The notes under the pieces are model-generated. The model worked only from the letters and a program-made list of their open reading frames with translations. It searched no databases and was not told the origin of the DNA. From assembly GCF_016428595.1 (NCBI RefSeq), contig NZ_JAELVQ010000011.1:1-64000 (forward strand): DNA of 64,000 nucleotides, in the 5' to 3' direction. This document shows positions 43,548 through 54,186 of the stretch, in pieces. Source of the DNA: Snuella sedimenti. Its GTDB lineage: Bacteria > Bacteroidota > Bacteroidia > Flavobacteriales > Flavobacteriaceae. The position numbers and the translations under genes are program-made. Position 1 is the stretch's first letter. Each line of letters starts with the position of its first letter.

Positions 43548-44408
43548 TTAGTTAAAAATATCGTTTGTTGTATAGGTGTTTTTTAGTCTTACTCCTTTTT
43601 CTGTGTGCTGCACTGTAATAATCTCGTTATGGGCATCGTGCTCTAAAAACAAGTAGTAGTTTTTATCTGCAGCTATGTTAAGAAACCGTTCTTTTTCTTC
43701 CAATGTTAATAATGGTCTTGTATCATAACCCATAATGTAAGGTAATGGCAAATGCCCTACAGTGGGAAGCAAATCGGCCATAAAAGCAATAACCTTGTCT
43801 TTATAATGTATTAACGGAATCATTTGTTTTTCGGTATGTCCGTCGGCAAAGAAGATATCAAAACCTAGTTCTGAGTTTTTAATGGTATCGCCAATTGGAA
43901 GCCCTACAAACTTAAGTTGATTGCTTGCTTCCATTGGAAGGATGTTTTCCTTTAAAAAAGATGCTTTTTCTCTTTTATTGGGCTGTGTGGCCCACTGCCA
44001 GTGGTCTTTATTGCTCCAAAAATGGGCATTTTTAAATGCTGGTTCGTAACCTGTTCGGCCTTTGTTCCATTGTATACTACCGCCACAATGATCGAAGTGT
44101 AGGTGTGTCATAAACACATCGGTAATATCATCGCGATTAAAACCATATTGTTTTAAGGAAGTGTCTATTGTATCGTTTCCCCATAAATGGTAATATCCAA
44201 AGAATTTATCGGATTGTTTGTTACCCATTCCAGTATCGATTAAAATTAAGCGGTTACCTTCTTCAATAAGTAAACAACGCGCTGCAATATCGATCATATT
44301 ATTGGCATCGGCCGGATTGGTCCTTTGCCATAAGGCCTTTGGAACAACACCAAACATAGCGCCACCATCCAACTTAAAGTTGCCAGAATTTATAGGGTAT
44401 AGGTTCAT
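43548..44408 (-). CDS. Metallo-beta-lactamase-fold hydrolase
   Basis: A 286-aa MBL-fold protein with the zinc motif THLHFDHCGG (His102, His104, Asp106, His107), LIDTGMG before it and FADGHTEKQMIP plus LEHDAHNE after it supplying further ligands. It looks like the AHL-lactonase/YflN-type branch, but the substrate is open. No signal peptide, so cytoplasmic. Directly upstream of the S8 protease. Confidence 0.88.
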   Translation of the reverse strand: MNLYPINSGNFKLDGGAMFGVVPKALWQRTNPADANNMIDIAARCLLIEEGNRLILIDTGMGNKQSDKFFGYYHLWGNDTIDTSLKQYGFNRDDITDVFMTHLHFDHCGGSIQWNKGRTGYEPAFKNAHFWSNKDHWQWATQPNKREKASFLKENILPMEASNQLKFVGLPIGDTIKNSELGFDIFFADGHTEKQMIPLIHYKDKVIAFMADLLPTVGHLPLPYIMGYDTRPLLTLEEKERFLNIAADKNYYLFLEHDAHNEIITVQHTEKGVRLKNTYTTNDIFN

Positions 44409-44510
44409 TACTTTATATTAATAGCCGATACTTTAAAAAGTTATTTTACGTAACACAAAAGTATTTTAATCTTATGAAATAGGCGTATAAATTAAGAAAA
44501 CGTTAATACT

Positions 44511-46739
44511 TTAAGACATATTATGTTGGAAATGCGCTGTAGAAGCAATAACTACAGTTTTTAGGCGCTTACCAAAATCTAACAATGCCTTTATTTCTTT
44601 AATACTAGCCAAACGTTCTTTTCCAAATACTAAAAGCGAAGATCCATTGGACTCAACATGATAATATGGGTTACTTTCAAAGAAATGAATAAGCTCATCA
44701 TTAAAAAAATCACGAATTGCTTGTTCATGTTCCCCCAATAAATAAAAGCGTTTAGAAAAATCGGAGTGGTTCTGAAACGGAATGTCCTTAAACCCAGCAA
44801 AAGCGTACACCTTTTCTAAAAAGCCTTCTTTATCAAGCGTAAATTCAGGAATATCCTGCTCTAAACTAATATGAAGCATTGTTGAACGAACCACTTCTTT
44901 TGCTATAAACTCACCTTCGGAAAACTCTATATCGAACAAGCGAATGGTCTTATCTTTATAAGATAGTTGATTGTATATATGATTGGTGTTTTTAGTATTG
45001 AAAAACAAAAAGTCGCTTAGAAATTGTGTTCGTTTTTGCTTTCTAAAATCATAGTCTAGCCCATAATCTTCGGCAAGCTCTTTTATATTTGTTTGCCTAC
45101 GTGTAAGGCTGCTTTTTATGATATTTGGCACAGGGAGCAAACGCCTTAAAGCAAACGGATGTTTTGAATCGGTATCGTGCATATCCAGTCCAATAACATC
45201 AAAATGGCCGCCTCTTTTATTGAAGAGTTCCTGATAACTTGCCATGTTTTCCATAACCGTATGGTCAACAAACTCACACAGGGAAAAATCGACTATAACA
45301 TCCTGATCTTCGGGAACTGCTTCAAGATGCCCTTTTAACCTAAAATAATTTAAAAAACTACAAAAGTGTTTTACGCTCACATAATAACTTGTAGTAGACT
45401 CTTCTTCTTTAAACATTAAAACGTTTGGTTTTAATACGTTCCTTAAAAACAGACCAATACTTTTACTTATTATGATATGAATGATTAAGGTGGTAATAAC
45501 ACCTGCCAAAATACCTGTTATAAGACCTACTTTTAATGTTATAACTAGCGTTACAAAGAAAATTATGAGCTGTTCCTTACCAATCGAGAATATTTTTGTA
45601 ACCACCTTTGGTGATGCTAATTTATATCCTGTATAAACCAAAATTGCCATAAGGGCCGGTAACGGAATCCGGGTTAACTGCGTACTGAACAAAACAATAA
45701 ACAGGACTAAAAACACGGCATGAAAGAAATTGGAGGACCTGTTAGTAGCGCCATTATTGACATTAACAGAACTTCTAGCAATTACAGTTACTACGTTAAG
45801 GCCACCAAGAAAGCCACTTCCAATAGTGGCAAGCCCCAATGCTTTAAGATCTTTATTTACATTAGAACGCCTTTTTTCAGGGTCTAATTTATCGACAGCT
45901 TTAATGCTTAAAAGCGATTCTATACTGGCTATTAATGTTAATGCCAATACGCTGGCCCAAAATGAAAGGCTTCCTATTTTGTTTAGTTTTAGGCTAGGAA
46001 TATCGGATATAATTTCATGAATACTGGGAATTCCCGAAATCATGTATTCTTTGGCAATAGGGTTGGGTTCATGTACAATCAGCTCAAAATAATAACTAAA
46101 CCCAATGGATAGAATAACAATCCACATAGGTGCTGGAATGAGCTGTAGATATTTGTTCCTAATCTTGGAATAGAACAGCATGGTGGCCAAGCTCATAACA
46201 CCTGCCAATGCGGCATAGATTAAGCCATCGCTTTTATAATGAATGGCATCGTTAATGGTAAATGGGATTTCGATGAGGTAATCGATAGTCTCCTCTCGCA
46301 TAATCTTATGGGCAAACATGATATGGAATTGTTTACCCAAAATGATCAAACCTATGGCCGCCAGCATCCCTTGTATTGCGGACGAAGGGAAAAAATCGGC
46401 CAAGGTTCCCATTCTTAAAAAACCAAGAAGCAAAAGAAGCATTCCCGAGAACACAATGGCCACATAAGCGTTTTCTATTCCTAGGGTTGTAATGGCGATT
46501 AACAGTACACCAACTAAACCATTACCCGGTCCAGCAATGGTAACATGACTCCCGCCTAATATTGCTACAATAATACCTCCTACAACGGCCGAAATAATAC
46601 CCGCAATGGGAGGTGCTTCACTCGCCATTGCAAGCCCTAAACCTAAAGGTAAGGCTATTAGGCTTACAACAAAACCAGAAAATATATTTTTTGGTAATGC
46701 TTTAAAAAAAGTTTTTATGTTATTCTTTTTGGGGCTCAT
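44511..46739 (-). CDS. SulP-family anion transporter with STAS and extra C-terminal domain
   Basis: A 742-aa protein. The N-terminal ~430 residues are a SulP permease (PLGLGLAMASEAPPIAGIIS, VVGGIIVAILGGSHVTIAGPGNG and about 10-12 hydrophobic segments). A STAS domain follows (about 440-560, VIVDFSLCEFVDHTVMENM). About 170 further residues (570-742) have no family I recognise and make it longer than typical SulP proteins (~500-580). Possible cargo: bicarbonate or sulfate. Its ATG overlaps the stop of the upstream universal stress gene, indicating translational coupling. Confidence 0.88.
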   Translation of the reverse strand: MSPKKNNIKTFFKALPKNIFSGFVVSLIALPLGLGLAMASEAPPIAGIISAVVGGIIVAILGGSHVTIAGPGNGLVGVLLIAITTLGIENAYVAIVFSGMLLLLLGFLRMGTLADFFPSSAIQGMLAAIGLIILGKQFHIMFAHKIMREETIDYLIEIPFTINDAIHYKSDGLIYAALAGVMSLATMLFYSKIRNKYLQLIPAPMWIVILSIGFSYYFELIVHEPNPIAKEYMISGIPSIHEIISDIPSLKLNKIGSLSFWASVLALTLIASIESLLSIKAVDKLDPEKRRSNVNKDLKALGLATIGSGFLGGLNVVTVIARSSVNVNNGATNRSSNFFHAVFLVLFIVLFSTQLTRIPLPALMAILVYTGYKLASPKVVTKIFSIGKEQLIIFFVTLVITLKVGLITGILAGVITTLIIHIIISKSIGLFLRNVLKPNVLMFKEEESTTSYYVSVKHFCSFLNYFRLKGHLEAVPEDQDVIVDFSLCEFVDHTVMENMASYQELFNKRGGHFDVIGLDMHDTDSKHPFALRRLLPVPNIIKSSLTRRQTNIKELAEDYGLDYDFRKQKRTQFLSDFLFFNTKNTNHIYNQLSYKDKTIRLFDIEFSEGEFIAKEVVRSTMLHISLEQDIPEFTLDKEGFLEKVYAFAGFKDIPFQNHSDFSKRFYLLGEHEQAIRDFFNDELIHFFESNPYYHVESNGSSLLVFGKERLASIKEIKALLDFGKRLKTVVIASTAHFQHNMS

Positions 46740-47584
46740 TGAAGAATTAGTACATCGGTTGGAAGTTCGGTTAAAATATGTTCAATATCATGAGGAAATA
46801 AGCGATCCCAAAAAGTCATCTTTAAAGGTGCATTCATAACTAATAAATCGGCACGCGTAATTTGGGCATAATGACCAATGGAATAGCCTTGTTTTCCAAA
46901 AATAGGTTGTGATTTAATAGCAATATCATCTGTATAGGTGTTTGGTATGTCTTGAACGATCTCATTTACTCTTGAATTTTCCCTAAGTTTAATACGCTCC
47001 TTTATAATGTTAGCCTTCCTTAAAGATTTGTCGTCATCTACCCTTACGTGAATGGTATCTTGTTTAATTTCTTCTACAATCGTAATTTTTTCAGCACTAA
47101 GCATTTTTGCTACGTAAAATGCATAAGTAATCGTGTTTTTAGTTTTTGGATCTTCCAAACCGTTTACGACAATGTTTTTACAGGGTACTCTTTCTACAGC
47201 AGGTTTTATTAGCAATAAAATAGAGCACTGGGCTTGTCGTGTAATCTTTCTTGCAATGGAACCTACATAATATTTTAGGAACTGCTCACGTTGTACGGCC
47301 CCAAGAATAAGTAAGTCTATATGCTTTTTTTCGGCTACCGAAAGAATAACATTTACAGGCTTACCTGTTTTAAAAACGGCTTCAAAAGTTAAGTTATCTT
47401 TTTTAAACGGACTAAGGATATCGTGAAGCATGTTAATCTTATCCTCAGATGCTTCTCCTACATGTATTAAGAATAATTTGGATTCAAAAAAAATGGACAA
47501 CCTTGCTGCTTCGTATAAATTCGCCTTTAGAGTGGGCGAAAACGCCACGCCTATTCCAATACTTTTAAAAGGTTTTAAAACCAC
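46736..47584 (-). CDS. Tandem universal stress protein
   Basis: A 282-aa protein of two Usp domains (about 1-127 and 130-282). The first carries the hydrophobic strand IGIGVAFSP, DLLILGAVQRE and GSIARKITRQAQCSILLL, the Usp nucleotide-loop signature (G-x-x-x-R...S/CS-I). The second is degenerate (LLVMNAP near its end). Expressed ahead of the SulP transporter with a 4-bp overlap, so it may modulate that transporter. Divergent from the antiporter gene. Confidence 0.82.
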   Translation of the reverse strand: MVLKPFKSIGIGVAFSPTLKANLYEAARLSIFFESKLFLIHVGEASEDKINMLHDILSPFKKDNLTFEAVFKTGKPVNVILSVAEKKHIDLLILGAVQREQFLKYYVGSIARKITRQAQCSILLLIKPAVERVPCKNIVVNGLEDPKTKNTITYAFYVAKMLSAEKITIVEEIKQDTIHVRVDDDKSLRKANIIKERIKLRENSRVNEIVQDIPNTYTDDIAIKSQPIFGKQGYSIGHYAQITRADLLVMNAPLKMTFWDRLFPHDIEHILTELPTDVLILQ

Positions 47585-47842
47585 TGTGTTTGTTATTTTA
47601 TTCTTAAAAGTCGTAAGATACTATTTTTTGAAAACATTGAAGCGGTTTAAGCTTTTTGGATTGAAGCGAAGATTGATGGATTTGTGCCCAAATAAAGGCT
47701 TTTTTGAGACACATAGAGGGCTCCGTGATGATAAAAAGACAAAATGTGGGTGCAAAACGGCAATTTTTTAGCCAATTTTAAAAGTTTAATTCACTTCATT
47801 AACCGTTTTGTTTAAATTAGTGTTTTTTAAAAAAGATCATCT

Positions 47843-49705
47843 ATGTTAGAATTAGCAGGAATCATTATTTTGGGGATATTGGCACAATGGTTTGCATGGA
47901 AGTTTAAAATACCTGCTATTTTACCTTTAATATTGATAGGGCTTATTGTAGGCCCTATTGCTGCTGAATTCTTATCGGAAGATGGTACGAAGTGGATCGA
48001 ACCTATTTGGAACGGAAGCAAAGGCCTGTTTCCTGGCGAAGGCTTATTTTATTTTGTGTCCCTAGCTATAAGTATTATTCTTTTTGAAGGTGGTTTAACC
48101 TTAAAACGCTCCGAAATTGAACATGTAGGCCCAGTTATTACTAAGCTTATTACCTTGGGCGCTGCTATTACTTTCTTGGGAGGAGGTATTTTGGCTCGTG
48201 TTATTTTTGGCCTTAGTTGGGAATTGTCTTTTTTGTTTTCGGGTTTGATTATCGTTACAGGGCCAACAGTTATAACACCCATACTACGAAATATCCCTTT
48301 AAAAAAAGATGTTTCAGCAGTCTTAAAATGGGAGGGTATATTAATAGATCCCATTGGGGCTTTGGTGGCTGTATTGGTATTTGAGTTTATAAGTGTTGAA
48401 GGTGATAGTGGTTTTACGAAAACTGCTTTAATCGAGTTTGGTAAAATCATTCTTTTCGGGACGACCTTCGGGTTTACCTTTGCCCATGCCTTAGCCTTTG
48501 CGATAAACAAAAAGTTGATACCTCGTTACTTACTAAATGTTGTATCGCTATCTACGGTTTTATTGGTTTTTGTAGAATCCGAAATATTTGCACACGAATC
48601 GGGTTTACTTGCAGTAGTCGTTATGGGGATGGTTTTAGGTAATAGTAAGCTAGAGAATATTAAAGAATTGCTTTATTTTAAAGAATCGTTGAGTGTGCTG
48701 TTAATTTCCATCCTCTTTATCCTGTTAGCTGCGAATATTCATTTTGAAGAATTATTACTACTGTATAATTGGAAAACCGTAGCGCTTTTTGCTGTAATTG
48801 TATTTTTTATCCGCCCTTTGGCCGTTTTTATGAGTACCATGGGATCCCATTTGTCTGTAAAAGAAAGGATATTTATTAGCTGGGTGGGGCCAAGAGGTAT
48901 TGTGGCAGCAGGTATTGCTTCACTTTTTGGTAGTAAATTGATAAAGCAAGGTGTTGAGGGAGCCGAGTATATAACGCCGTTGGTTTTTATGATCGTTTTG
49001 GGAACCGTATTGTTAAATGCAACAACAGCTCGGGTATTCGCTAAAATAGTGGGTGTGTTCTTAAAGCGCTCGGAAGGCATTTTGATTGTAGGAGCCTCTA
49101 GGGTATCACGCTTAATAGGTAAATATTTAAAAGACAACGGCAGGCACGTTGTATTAATTGACAGTAACCAGACCAATATTCAACTGGCACAAGAATTAGG
49201 GCTGGAAGCCATAAATACTGATATATATTCTGAAACGCTTGAAGATAATATTGAATTAAATGATATTGGATTTTTAATGGCTTTAACCGGTAGTGCTGAT
49301 ATAAACCAATATGCCATCGATACATTTGAAGAACAGTTTGGAGAAAATGGGTCTTTTAGATTAATAACAGTAGATGAAATAAACGATTCGGAAAACAGCC
49401 CTAAAGAAGGGTTATTTTCGCAAACCGATGATTATAACTCACTTACCGAAGTAGCAAGAAAACATCCTGAAATTCATGAAATAGAGCTTAAAGGCCGGGA
49501 TCATTATGAGTCTCTTATTGAGATTACTAATACTGAATCAGATATAATTCCACTTCTTGTAAAGGACAAAAAAGGTGCTTTAGAGATTATATCATCTCAA
49601 AACAAAGCCATTGATAATCTTGAAAAGGGTTATAAACTAGTGTATTTAGGAAAACCCATAGAACAGGCAAAAGCATTAAACAATCGCGTACACAATCTTA
49701 AGTAA
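47843..49705 (+). CDS. CPA1-type cation/proton antiporter with RCK domain
   Basis: A 620-aa protein. The first ~400 residues are a Na+/H+ exchanger membrane domain (PLILIGLIVGP, IILFEGGLTL, TGPTVITPILR, WEGILIDPIGAL with the conserved Asp, WVGPRGIVAAG). The C-terminal ~200 residues form an RCK/TrkA-N Rossmann domain (ILIVGASRVSRLIGKYLK, VVLIDSNQTN) with a degenerate GxGxxG, so nucleotide binding may be weakened. Role: exchange of Na+ or K+ for H+. Confidence 0.92.
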   Translation: MLELAGIIILGILAQWFAWKFKIPAILPLILIGLIVGPIAAEFLSEDGTKWIEPIWNGSKGLFPGEGLFYFVSLAISIILFEGGLTLKRSEIEHVGPVITKLITLGAAITFLGGGILARVIFGLSWELSFLFSGLIIVTGPTVITPILRNIPLKKDVSAVLKWEGILIDPIGALVAVLVFEFISVEGDSGFTKTALIEFGKIILFGTTFGFTFAHALAFAINKKLIPRYLLNVVSLSTVLLVFVESEIFAHESGLLAVVVMGMVLGNSKLENIKELLYFKESLSVLLISILFILLAANIHFEELLLLYNWKTVALFAVIVFFIRPLAVFMSTMGSHLSVKERIFISWVGPRGIVAAGIASLFGSKLIKQGVEGAEYITPLVFMIVLGTVLLNATTARVFAKIVGVFLKRSEGILIVGASRVSRLIGKYLKDNGRHVVLIDSNQTNIQLAQELGLEAINTDIYSETLEDNIELNDIGFLMALTGSADINQYAIDTFEEQFGENGSFRLITVDEINDSENSPKEGLFSQTDDYNSLTEVARKHPEIHEIELKGRDHYESLIEITNTESDIIPLLVKDKKGALEIISSQNKAIDNLEKGYKLVYLGKPIEQAKALNNRVHNLK

Positions 49706-49719
49706 TCGTGTACGCTTTT
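49686..49719 (+). terminator. Terminator overlapping the antiporter 3' end
   Basis: GCGTACAC (49686-49693) lies inside the last coding codons and pairs with GTGTACGC (49708-49715), followed by TTTT. The stop codon TAA is inside the loop. Confidence 0.7.
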
Positions 49720-49735
49720 GTTTAACATAGATATT

Positions 49736-52135
49736 CTACTCCCCTATAATTTGAAGGTTTGTAAATTCTTTTGAAACGACCAATGAGTTGTTTTCAAACT
49801 GAACGTCATTAAAATCAACATATTCGTTATCAACTTTAATGGATTTCACTTCGAAGGGCAACCCGAATAAATTAATTTTGAATGTAGAATAAGGCGTTAC
49901 ATACTGACCTCTTTTATGGATGCGAATAATTAGTTTGTTTCCATTACCAGCTAAGTTAAATTTCTTTAAACTATAGCGCCCTTTGGTGTAATCGTAACCG
50001 TCATTGGAATCTTCATATAACTCAGAATCTTCTTTTCCGTTTTTGTAATAGACGTCTAAGCCAATCTGCTCTAATTTTTTTTCACCAACATATTGCTGTA
50101 CTGGATACTTAGGGATAATAGCACCTGCTTTTACAAATAGAGGCATGGTGTCTAAATCGGCATTTACCCAAGTTTCCTTGCCTCCTGTAACTAATGTTTT
50201 ATCCCAGATATTATACCATTCTCCACGAGGAATATACATTCTCCTTCCTTTGGAGTTCGGTTCATTTATAGGGCAAACAAGAATCTGTTTACCACAAATA
50301 AACTCGTCTGTTCTATAATGGGTTTGAACATCTTCTTGATCAAATAACACTAGTGACTTTATCATTGGAGCATTCTCATGCGAATAGTGATAAAAGGCTG
50401 TGTATAAATATGGGAGTAACTCATACCTCATTTCGATGAACTTACGAACAATGTTTGTAATTTCTTCATCAAAAGCCCAAGGTTCTTGCTCTCCATGATC
50501 TCCAGAGGAATGTGTTCTACAAAATGGGTGAAATACGCCTAATTGAATCCAACGGGCATATAATTCGCCATTAGGTTGTTCTGCAAATCCGCCAATATCC
50601 GACCCAGCAAAAGAGAATCCCGACATAGCAAGACGTTGTGCTTGGGTATTGGCAATTTGTAAATGTTCCCAACTGGCAACATTGTCTCCCATCCATGTAG
50701 ATGTATAGCGCTGTGTACCTGAATATGCTGAACGGGTAATAACGAACGGCCGTTTAGGATAATTAAAACGTTTTAAACCGTGATAGGTAGCCCTAGCCAT
50801 TTGCATTCCATAAATGTTATGTGCTTTTTGATGGCTACAGGGGTTACCATCGTAATCGTGGCGTACATCCATAGGGAATGTTTTTCCGGGAACTTCCATA
50901 ACGGCTGGTTCGTTCATATCGTTCCAAACACCTTTTACACCTATGTCTTCTATAAGTTCTTTAAATAAGCCTGCCCACCACTCTCGCACTACAGGCTTTG
51001 TGAAATCGGGAAAGTAACATTCGCCTGGCCATACTTTTCCTTTCATATAAGGGCCATCGGCGCGTTTACAAAAATAGTCATTTTCCAATCCTTCTTTAAA
51101 GACACTGTACTCGGGGTCTATTTTAATACCTGGATCGATAATAACAACGGTTTTAAAACCATCGTCAGCCAGTTCTTTTACCATTCTTTTTGGTTCGGGA
51201 AAGTATTCTTTGCTCCAAGTAAAACATCTAAAGCCTTCCATATAATCGATATCTAAGTAAATGGCATCACAAGGAATCTTTAGTTTTCTAAACTTGCTTG
51301 TAACTTCCTTTACTTTAGATTCTGGATAGTAACTCCACTTACATTGGTGATAGCCTAAAGCCCATAAAGGCGGTAATTCTGGTGTCCCAGTTAAGTCGGT
51401 GTAACTTTTAACAACATCATTCATTTCGGGTCCGTAGAAAAAATAATAATTCATTTCCCCTCCTTGTGCCCAAAAGCTAGTAACATTACGGCGTTCATGA
51501 CAAAAATCGAAATAGGTTCTAAAGGTATTATCAAAGAAAATACCGTAAGACTTACCGCTGTGTAATCCGGTATAAAACGGAATGGCCTTATATATAGGAT
51601 CTGTGTGTTTTCCAAAAGCATACGAATCGGTTGCCCAATTTTCAAAGCGACGCCCTTTTAGGTTTAAATGTTCTGGTTTGTCACCCAGCCCATAATAACT
51701 TTCACCATTTTGAGCCGACTTGCTCATTTTAACAATATCGCCCCCTAACTCATAACTTTCTTCCCAATGGAAGCCCAATTCGTCTTCGCATATTATACTA
51801 CCGTCTTTTACATCATAAATAGATTTTCTTAAATCTTGTTTATTGATATGGCAAATTAATTTAGCCGTGGTAATAATGTATTTTTCTGCATCATCGGTTA
51901 TTTCTAAATGATTATAACCTCTGCTGGCATCTTCATCGATGGCATAAGAGAAATCTCTAGTGAATTTTCCAACCGTAGTATACCTAAAGCGCAAAACGCT
52001 GTCTCTTATTACGGTAAGCTGAAGAATAATATTGTTTTTTGTTGAAAAGTGTAGGACATCTACATTCTTTTTATAGTCTGTTATATGTGATGGGAACAAA
52101 TTCCCTTTGTATTCTAACTCTGTATTTAATATCAT
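49736..52135 (-). CDS. GH31 alpha-glucosidase
   Basis: A 799-aa GH31 glycosidase. The catalytic nucleophile region reads KGVWNDMNEPAV; AIYLDIDYMEGFRCFTW, RSAYSGTQRYTSTWMGDN and SDIGGFAEQPNGELYARW are the other family signatures, and a galactose-mutarotase-like N-terminal domain precedes them. No signal peptide, so cytoplasmic. It is the last gene of the glycogen operon, 137 bp after glgB, and probably hydrolyses alpha-1,4 or alpha-1,6 malto-oligosaccharides during glycogen turnover. Confidence 0.93.
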   Translation of the reverse strand: MILNTELEYKGNLFPSHITDYKKNVDVLHFSTKNNIILQLTVIRDSVLRFRYTTVGKFTRDFSYAIDEDASRGYNHLEITDDAEKYIITTAKLICHINKQDLRKSIYDVKDGSIICEDELGFHWEESYELGGDIVKMSKSAQNGESYYGLGDKPEHLNLKGRRFENWATDSYAFGKHTDPIYKAIPFYTGLHSGKSYGIFFDNTFRTYFDFCHERRNVTSFWAQGGEMNYYFFYGPEMNDVVKSYTDLTGTPELPPLWALGYHQCKWSYYPESKVKEVTSKFRKLKIPCDAIYLDIDYMEGFRCFTWSKEYFPEPKRMVKELADDGFKTVVIIDPGIKIDPEYSVFKEGLENDYFCKRADGPYMKGKVWPGECYFPDFTKPVVREWWAGLFKELIEDIGVKGVWNDMNEPAVMEVPGKTFPMDVRHDYDGNPCSHQKAHNIYGMQMARATYHGLKRFNYPKRPFVITRSAYSGTQRYTSTWMGDNVASWEHLQIANTQAQRLAMSGFSFAGSDIGGFAEQPNGELYARWIQLGVFHPFCRTHSSGDHGEQEPWAFDEEITNIVRKFIEMRYELLPYLYTAFYHYSHENAPMIKSLVLFDQEDVQTHYRTDEFICGKQILVCPINEPNSKGRRMYIPRGEWYNIWDKTLVTGGKETWVNADLDTMPLFVKAGAIIPKYPVQQYVGEKKLEQIGLDVYYKNGKEDSELYEDSNDGYDYTKGRYSLKKFNLAGNGNKLIIRIHKRGQYVTPYSTFKINLFGLPFEVKSIKVDNEYVDFNDVQFENNSLVVSKEFTNLQIIGE

Positions 52136-52272
52136 AAATAGTACGTATTAATTAAGCCGTGAAATTACTAAAATTACGAGGTAAATAGGGTTGTTTTTTA
52201 TGAAAAAAAACACATAAAAACTGTGTAAAACGCAAATAGTCAGTTAGATAATTGAACGATTCTTAAATCAAA

Positions 52273-54183
52273 TTAGATTTTATACTTAAAGATAGAGATA
52301 GCCAATGGCGCTAAGGTAACTTCTGCCGAATGTTTTTTACCATGCCAAGATGATCTTTTGGTTGCAATTGCCTTGGAATTAGCAATACCACTACCTCCAA
52401 AAACCTCAGCATCACTGTTAAATAGTTCTTCCAACTTTCCTTTATAGGGAAGGCCTATTATATATTTTTCTCGCACCGTTGGTGTTAGGTTACAAGTAAC
52501 CACTACGGTCTCTTCGGGCGTTTTTCCTTTTCGGATATAGGCCATAACACAATTTTCATGATCGTCGTAACTAATCCACTCAAAACCATCATGATTAAAA
52601 GCATTTTCATACAACGCAGGAGTCGATTTGTATAGCATATTTAATGCCTTATAAAAGTTTTGAAACTTTTTGTGGGGTTCAAAATCCAGTAAATTCCAAT
52701 CTAAACTCCCTTCAAAATTCCATTCGGCATATTGCCCGAATTCGCTACCCATAAACAATAATTTGGTTCCGGGGTGCGTAAACATGTAGCCATATAAAAG
52801 GCGTAGATTAGCAAAGCGTTGCCATTCGTCGCCAGGCATTCTCCCTAAAATTGATTTTTTGCCATATACTACTTCATCGTGCGAAAGTGGTAACATAAAA
52901 TTTTCGGTAAAGGCATAGGCTAAACTAAAGGTTATATCGTTTTGATGATACTTGCGATAAATAGGGTCTTTAGAAAAATACTGCAAGGTATCATGCATCC
53001 AACCCATCATCCATTTCATTCCAAAGCCTAATCCTCCAAGAAAAACGGGTTTAGAAACACCGGGGAAGGCTGTAGACTCTTCTGCGATGGTTTGCACATC
53101 GGGGAAAGATCTATAAACTTCTTCATTTAGTTCTTTTAAAAAGGCAATGGCTTCAAGGTTTTCCCGACCGCCATAAATATTGGGTTCCCATTGACCATCT
53201 TCTCTTGAATAATCCAAAAATAGCATAGACGCTACAGCATCAACACGTAAGCCATCAGCATGGTACTGGTCTAGCCAAAAAATAGCATTACTTATTAAGA
53301 AGGAGCGTACTTCGTTCCTTCCATAATTAAAAATCAAGCTTTTCCAATCTTGATGGTATCCCTTACGTTTGTCGGGGTGCTCATACAAATGTGAGCCATC
53401 GAAGAAACCAAGACCATGGGCATCTTCGGGAAAATGTGATGGTACCCAATCCAGAATAATACCAATATCGTTTTGGTGTAATTTATCGACTAGGTATTTA
53501 AACTCTTCGGGGTAGCCAAAACGCGACGTCGGGGCGAAATACCCTGTAATTTGATATCCCCAAGAGGGGTCATAAGGATACTCCATAATGGGCATCAATT
53601 CTACATGTGTAAAATTCATGTCCTTAACATAATTTACCAGATCGTCTGCCAATTCGTAATAAGATAAAAAACGATCCTCTTCCACTTGTTTTTTCCAAGA
53701 GCCCAAATGTACTTCGTAAACTGAATACGGTGCATCCAAAGCATTATGCTTCTTACGTTTTTTCATCCATTGTGTGTCTTTCCACTTATATGCACCATCC
53801 CATACAATGGAAGCTGTTTTTGGTGGGTGTTCACAACGTCTGGCATAAGGGTCGGATTTTTCGGTTATAATGCCATTATTATGACTATGGATTCTGTACT
53901 TGTATAGGTGACCTTTCCCCACATGGGGAATAAAACCTTCCCATATACCTGAGGCATCCCAACGTACATTCAAGGGATGTTCGTCTCCATTCCAGTAATT
54001 AAAATCTCCTATTACGTGAACTTGTTTTGCACTAGGCGCCCAAACAGCAAAGTAAGTGCCCTCTATACCATTAACAGTGGTAATGTGCGATCCAAATTTT
54101 TCGTAAAGACGATAATGCTTACCGCTTTTAAATAAGTTTATGTCGAAGTCGGTAAAAAGACTATAAGCGATTACATTGGTCAT
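52273..54183 (-). CDS. glgB: 1,4-alpha-glucan branching enzyme
   Basis: A 636-aa GH13 branching enzyme. CBM48 at about 25-115 (GTYFAVWAPSAKQVHVIGDF), then the barrel: WVPSHFPEDAHGL, DGLRVDAVASMLFLDYS (nucleophile Asp), IAEESTAFPG (acid/base Glu) and LPLSHDEVVYGK. Typical branching-enzyme length. It makes alpha-1,6 branches in glycogen. Three bases separate it from glgC. Confidence 0.97.
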   Translation of the reverse strand: MTNVIAYSLFTDFDINLFKSGKHYRLYEKFGSHITTVNGIEGTYFAVWAPSAKQVHVIGDFNYWNGDEHPLNVRWDASGIWEGFIPHVGKGHLYKYRIHSHNNGIITEKSDPYARRCEHPPKTASIVWDGAYKWKDTQWMKKRKKHNALDAPYSVYEVHLGSWKKQVEEDRFLSYYELADDLVNYVKDMNFTHVELMPIMEYPYDPSWGYQITGYFAPTSRFGYPEEFKYLVDKLHQNDIGIILDWVPSHFPEDAHGLGFFDGSHLYEHPDKRKGYHQDWKSLIFNYGRNEVRSFLISNAIFWLDQYHADGLRVDAVASMLFLDYSREDGQWEPNIYGGRENLEAIAFLKELNEEVYRSFPDVQTIAEESTAFPGVSKPVFLGGLGFGMKWMMGWMHDTLQYFSKDPIYRKYHQNDITFSLAYAFTENFMLPLSHDEVVYGKKSILGRMPGDEWQRFANLRLLYGYMFTHPGTKLLFMGSEFGQYAEWNFEGSLDWNLLDFEPHKKFQNFYKALNMLYKSTPALYENAFNHDGFEWISYDDHENCVMAYIRKGKTPEETVVVTCNLTPTVREKYIIGLPYKGKLEELFNSDAEVFGGSGIANSKAIATKRSSWHGKKHSAEVTLAPLAISIFKYKI

Positions 54184-54186
54184 ATA

